The position numbers and the translations under genes were made by a program. Below the pieces are notes generated by a model. That model was not told the DNA's origin and ran no database searches. It saw only the letters and a list, made by a program, of their open reading frames with translations. 64,000 nt of DNA from PALSA-505 sp963699015 (GTDB lineage Bacteria > Actinomycetota > Actinomycetes > Streptosporangiales > Streptosporangiaceae). Positions within the stretch are counted from its first letter, which is position 1. Each line of letters starts with the position of its first letter. The stretch covers positions 186,001 through 250,000 of the forward strand of contig CAVOSX010000004.1 in assembly GCA_963699015.1 (NCBI GenBank). Reading direction: 5' to 3'. Below, piece by piece: positions 63,692 through 64,000 of this stretch.

Positions 63692-64000
63692 GTGGAGCTT
63701 GACCAGGGCCAACTGGAAGCATTGAGCGCGGCCGTCGCCGAGGGTACCTTCGAGGCCGCGGCCCGCTATCTGCGCGTCACGCCCTCGGCCGTCAGCCAGC
63801 GCATCAAGGCCCTGGAGACCGCGGTGGGCCGGGTCCTGCTGACCCGCACCAAGCCCGTCCATCCCACGCCGTCGGGCCAGATACTGCTCCGGGTCGCCCG
63901 CCAGCTGCAGGCCATCACCGCTGAAGCCGCCCATGAGCTCGGCACCGGGCCGGCAGACCTGAAGGCGGTGATCCCGGTGGCCGTTAACGCCGACAGCCTC
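63692..64000 (+). CDS. LysR-family regulator of ArgP/LysG type, 5' part
   Basis: The first 103 codons of a LysR regulator, cut by the window end. The winged helix reads DQGQLEALSAAVAEGTFEAAARYLRVTPSAVSQRIKALETAVGRVLLTRTKPVHPTPSG, the exact ArgP/LysG pattern (VTPSAVSQRIKALE, TKPVxPTxxG). The effector domain begins at ADLKAVIPVAVNADSL. Such proteins bind Lys or Arg and activate a divergent amino-acid exporter, here the EamA gene. GTG 63692 gives the usual start, four residues before the first helix. Confidence 0.9.
   Translation, partial: MELDQGQLEALSAAVAEGTFEAAARYLRVTPSAVSQRIKALETAVGRVLLTRTKPVHPTPSGQILLRVARQLQAITAEAAHELGTGPADLKAVIPVAVNADSL

Overview
The window is high-GC DNA whose genes almost all end codons in G or C. 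It carries a conservon, BTAD and LuxR (LAL) regulators, IS110 elements, a DUF4389 protein and lipoproteins. This points to a filamentous or soil actinobacterium (Actinomycetes); I cannot name the genus. No rRNA genes or CRISPR arrays are visible, and there is one tRNA.

Layout. 1-3370 is the end of a peptide/dipeptide ABC importer operon (permease, permease, two ATPases), facing a convergent NMT1-type substrate-binding lipoprotein. 4672-9318 is a four-gene conservon (sensor kinase, roadblock, DUF742, small GTPase-like protein). 9386-13395 starts with a CAT-anticodon tRNA. It is followed by wreckage: the catalytic C-terminus of a tyrosine integrase fused to a truncated IS110, one intact IS110, a broken IS110 and the N-terminal piece of another integrase. 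13460-17211 is a three-subunit molybdenum aldehyde oxidoreductase of the PaoABC type. 17472-29664 holds two large ATPase-LuxR regulators, two NarL-type histidine kinases, a broken IS982, an IS110 remnant and a conserved protein of unknown function. 30273-36490 has an SDR enzyme, a conserved hypothetical, a STAS protein, a secreted protein and a membrane protein with 12-residue beta-helix repeats. 37164-42273 contains a local duplication and a remarkable BTAD regulator / membrane helix / beta-propeller / substrate-binding fusion. 42300-52700 is a mixture of small secreted proteins, enzymes and many broken genes. 52899-53557 is a VapBC module with its own operator. 53885-61804 has a DrrA-DrrB fusion exporter and two more giant LuxR regulators. 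61857-64000 holds an aldehyde dehydrogenase scrap, a toxin scrap and an EamA exporter divergent from an ArgP/LysG-type regulator that runs off the window.

The genes suggest an accessory chromosomal region rich in signalling (one conservon, two kinases, four LuxR giants, a BTAD transmembrane regulator, a cyclase fusion). It is heavily remodelled by IS elements. A striking feature is the number of otherwise well-conserved genes broken by a single indel or stop: about ten, spread over the whole window. Either this is a decaying region or the assembly has uncorrected indels; raw reads would decide.
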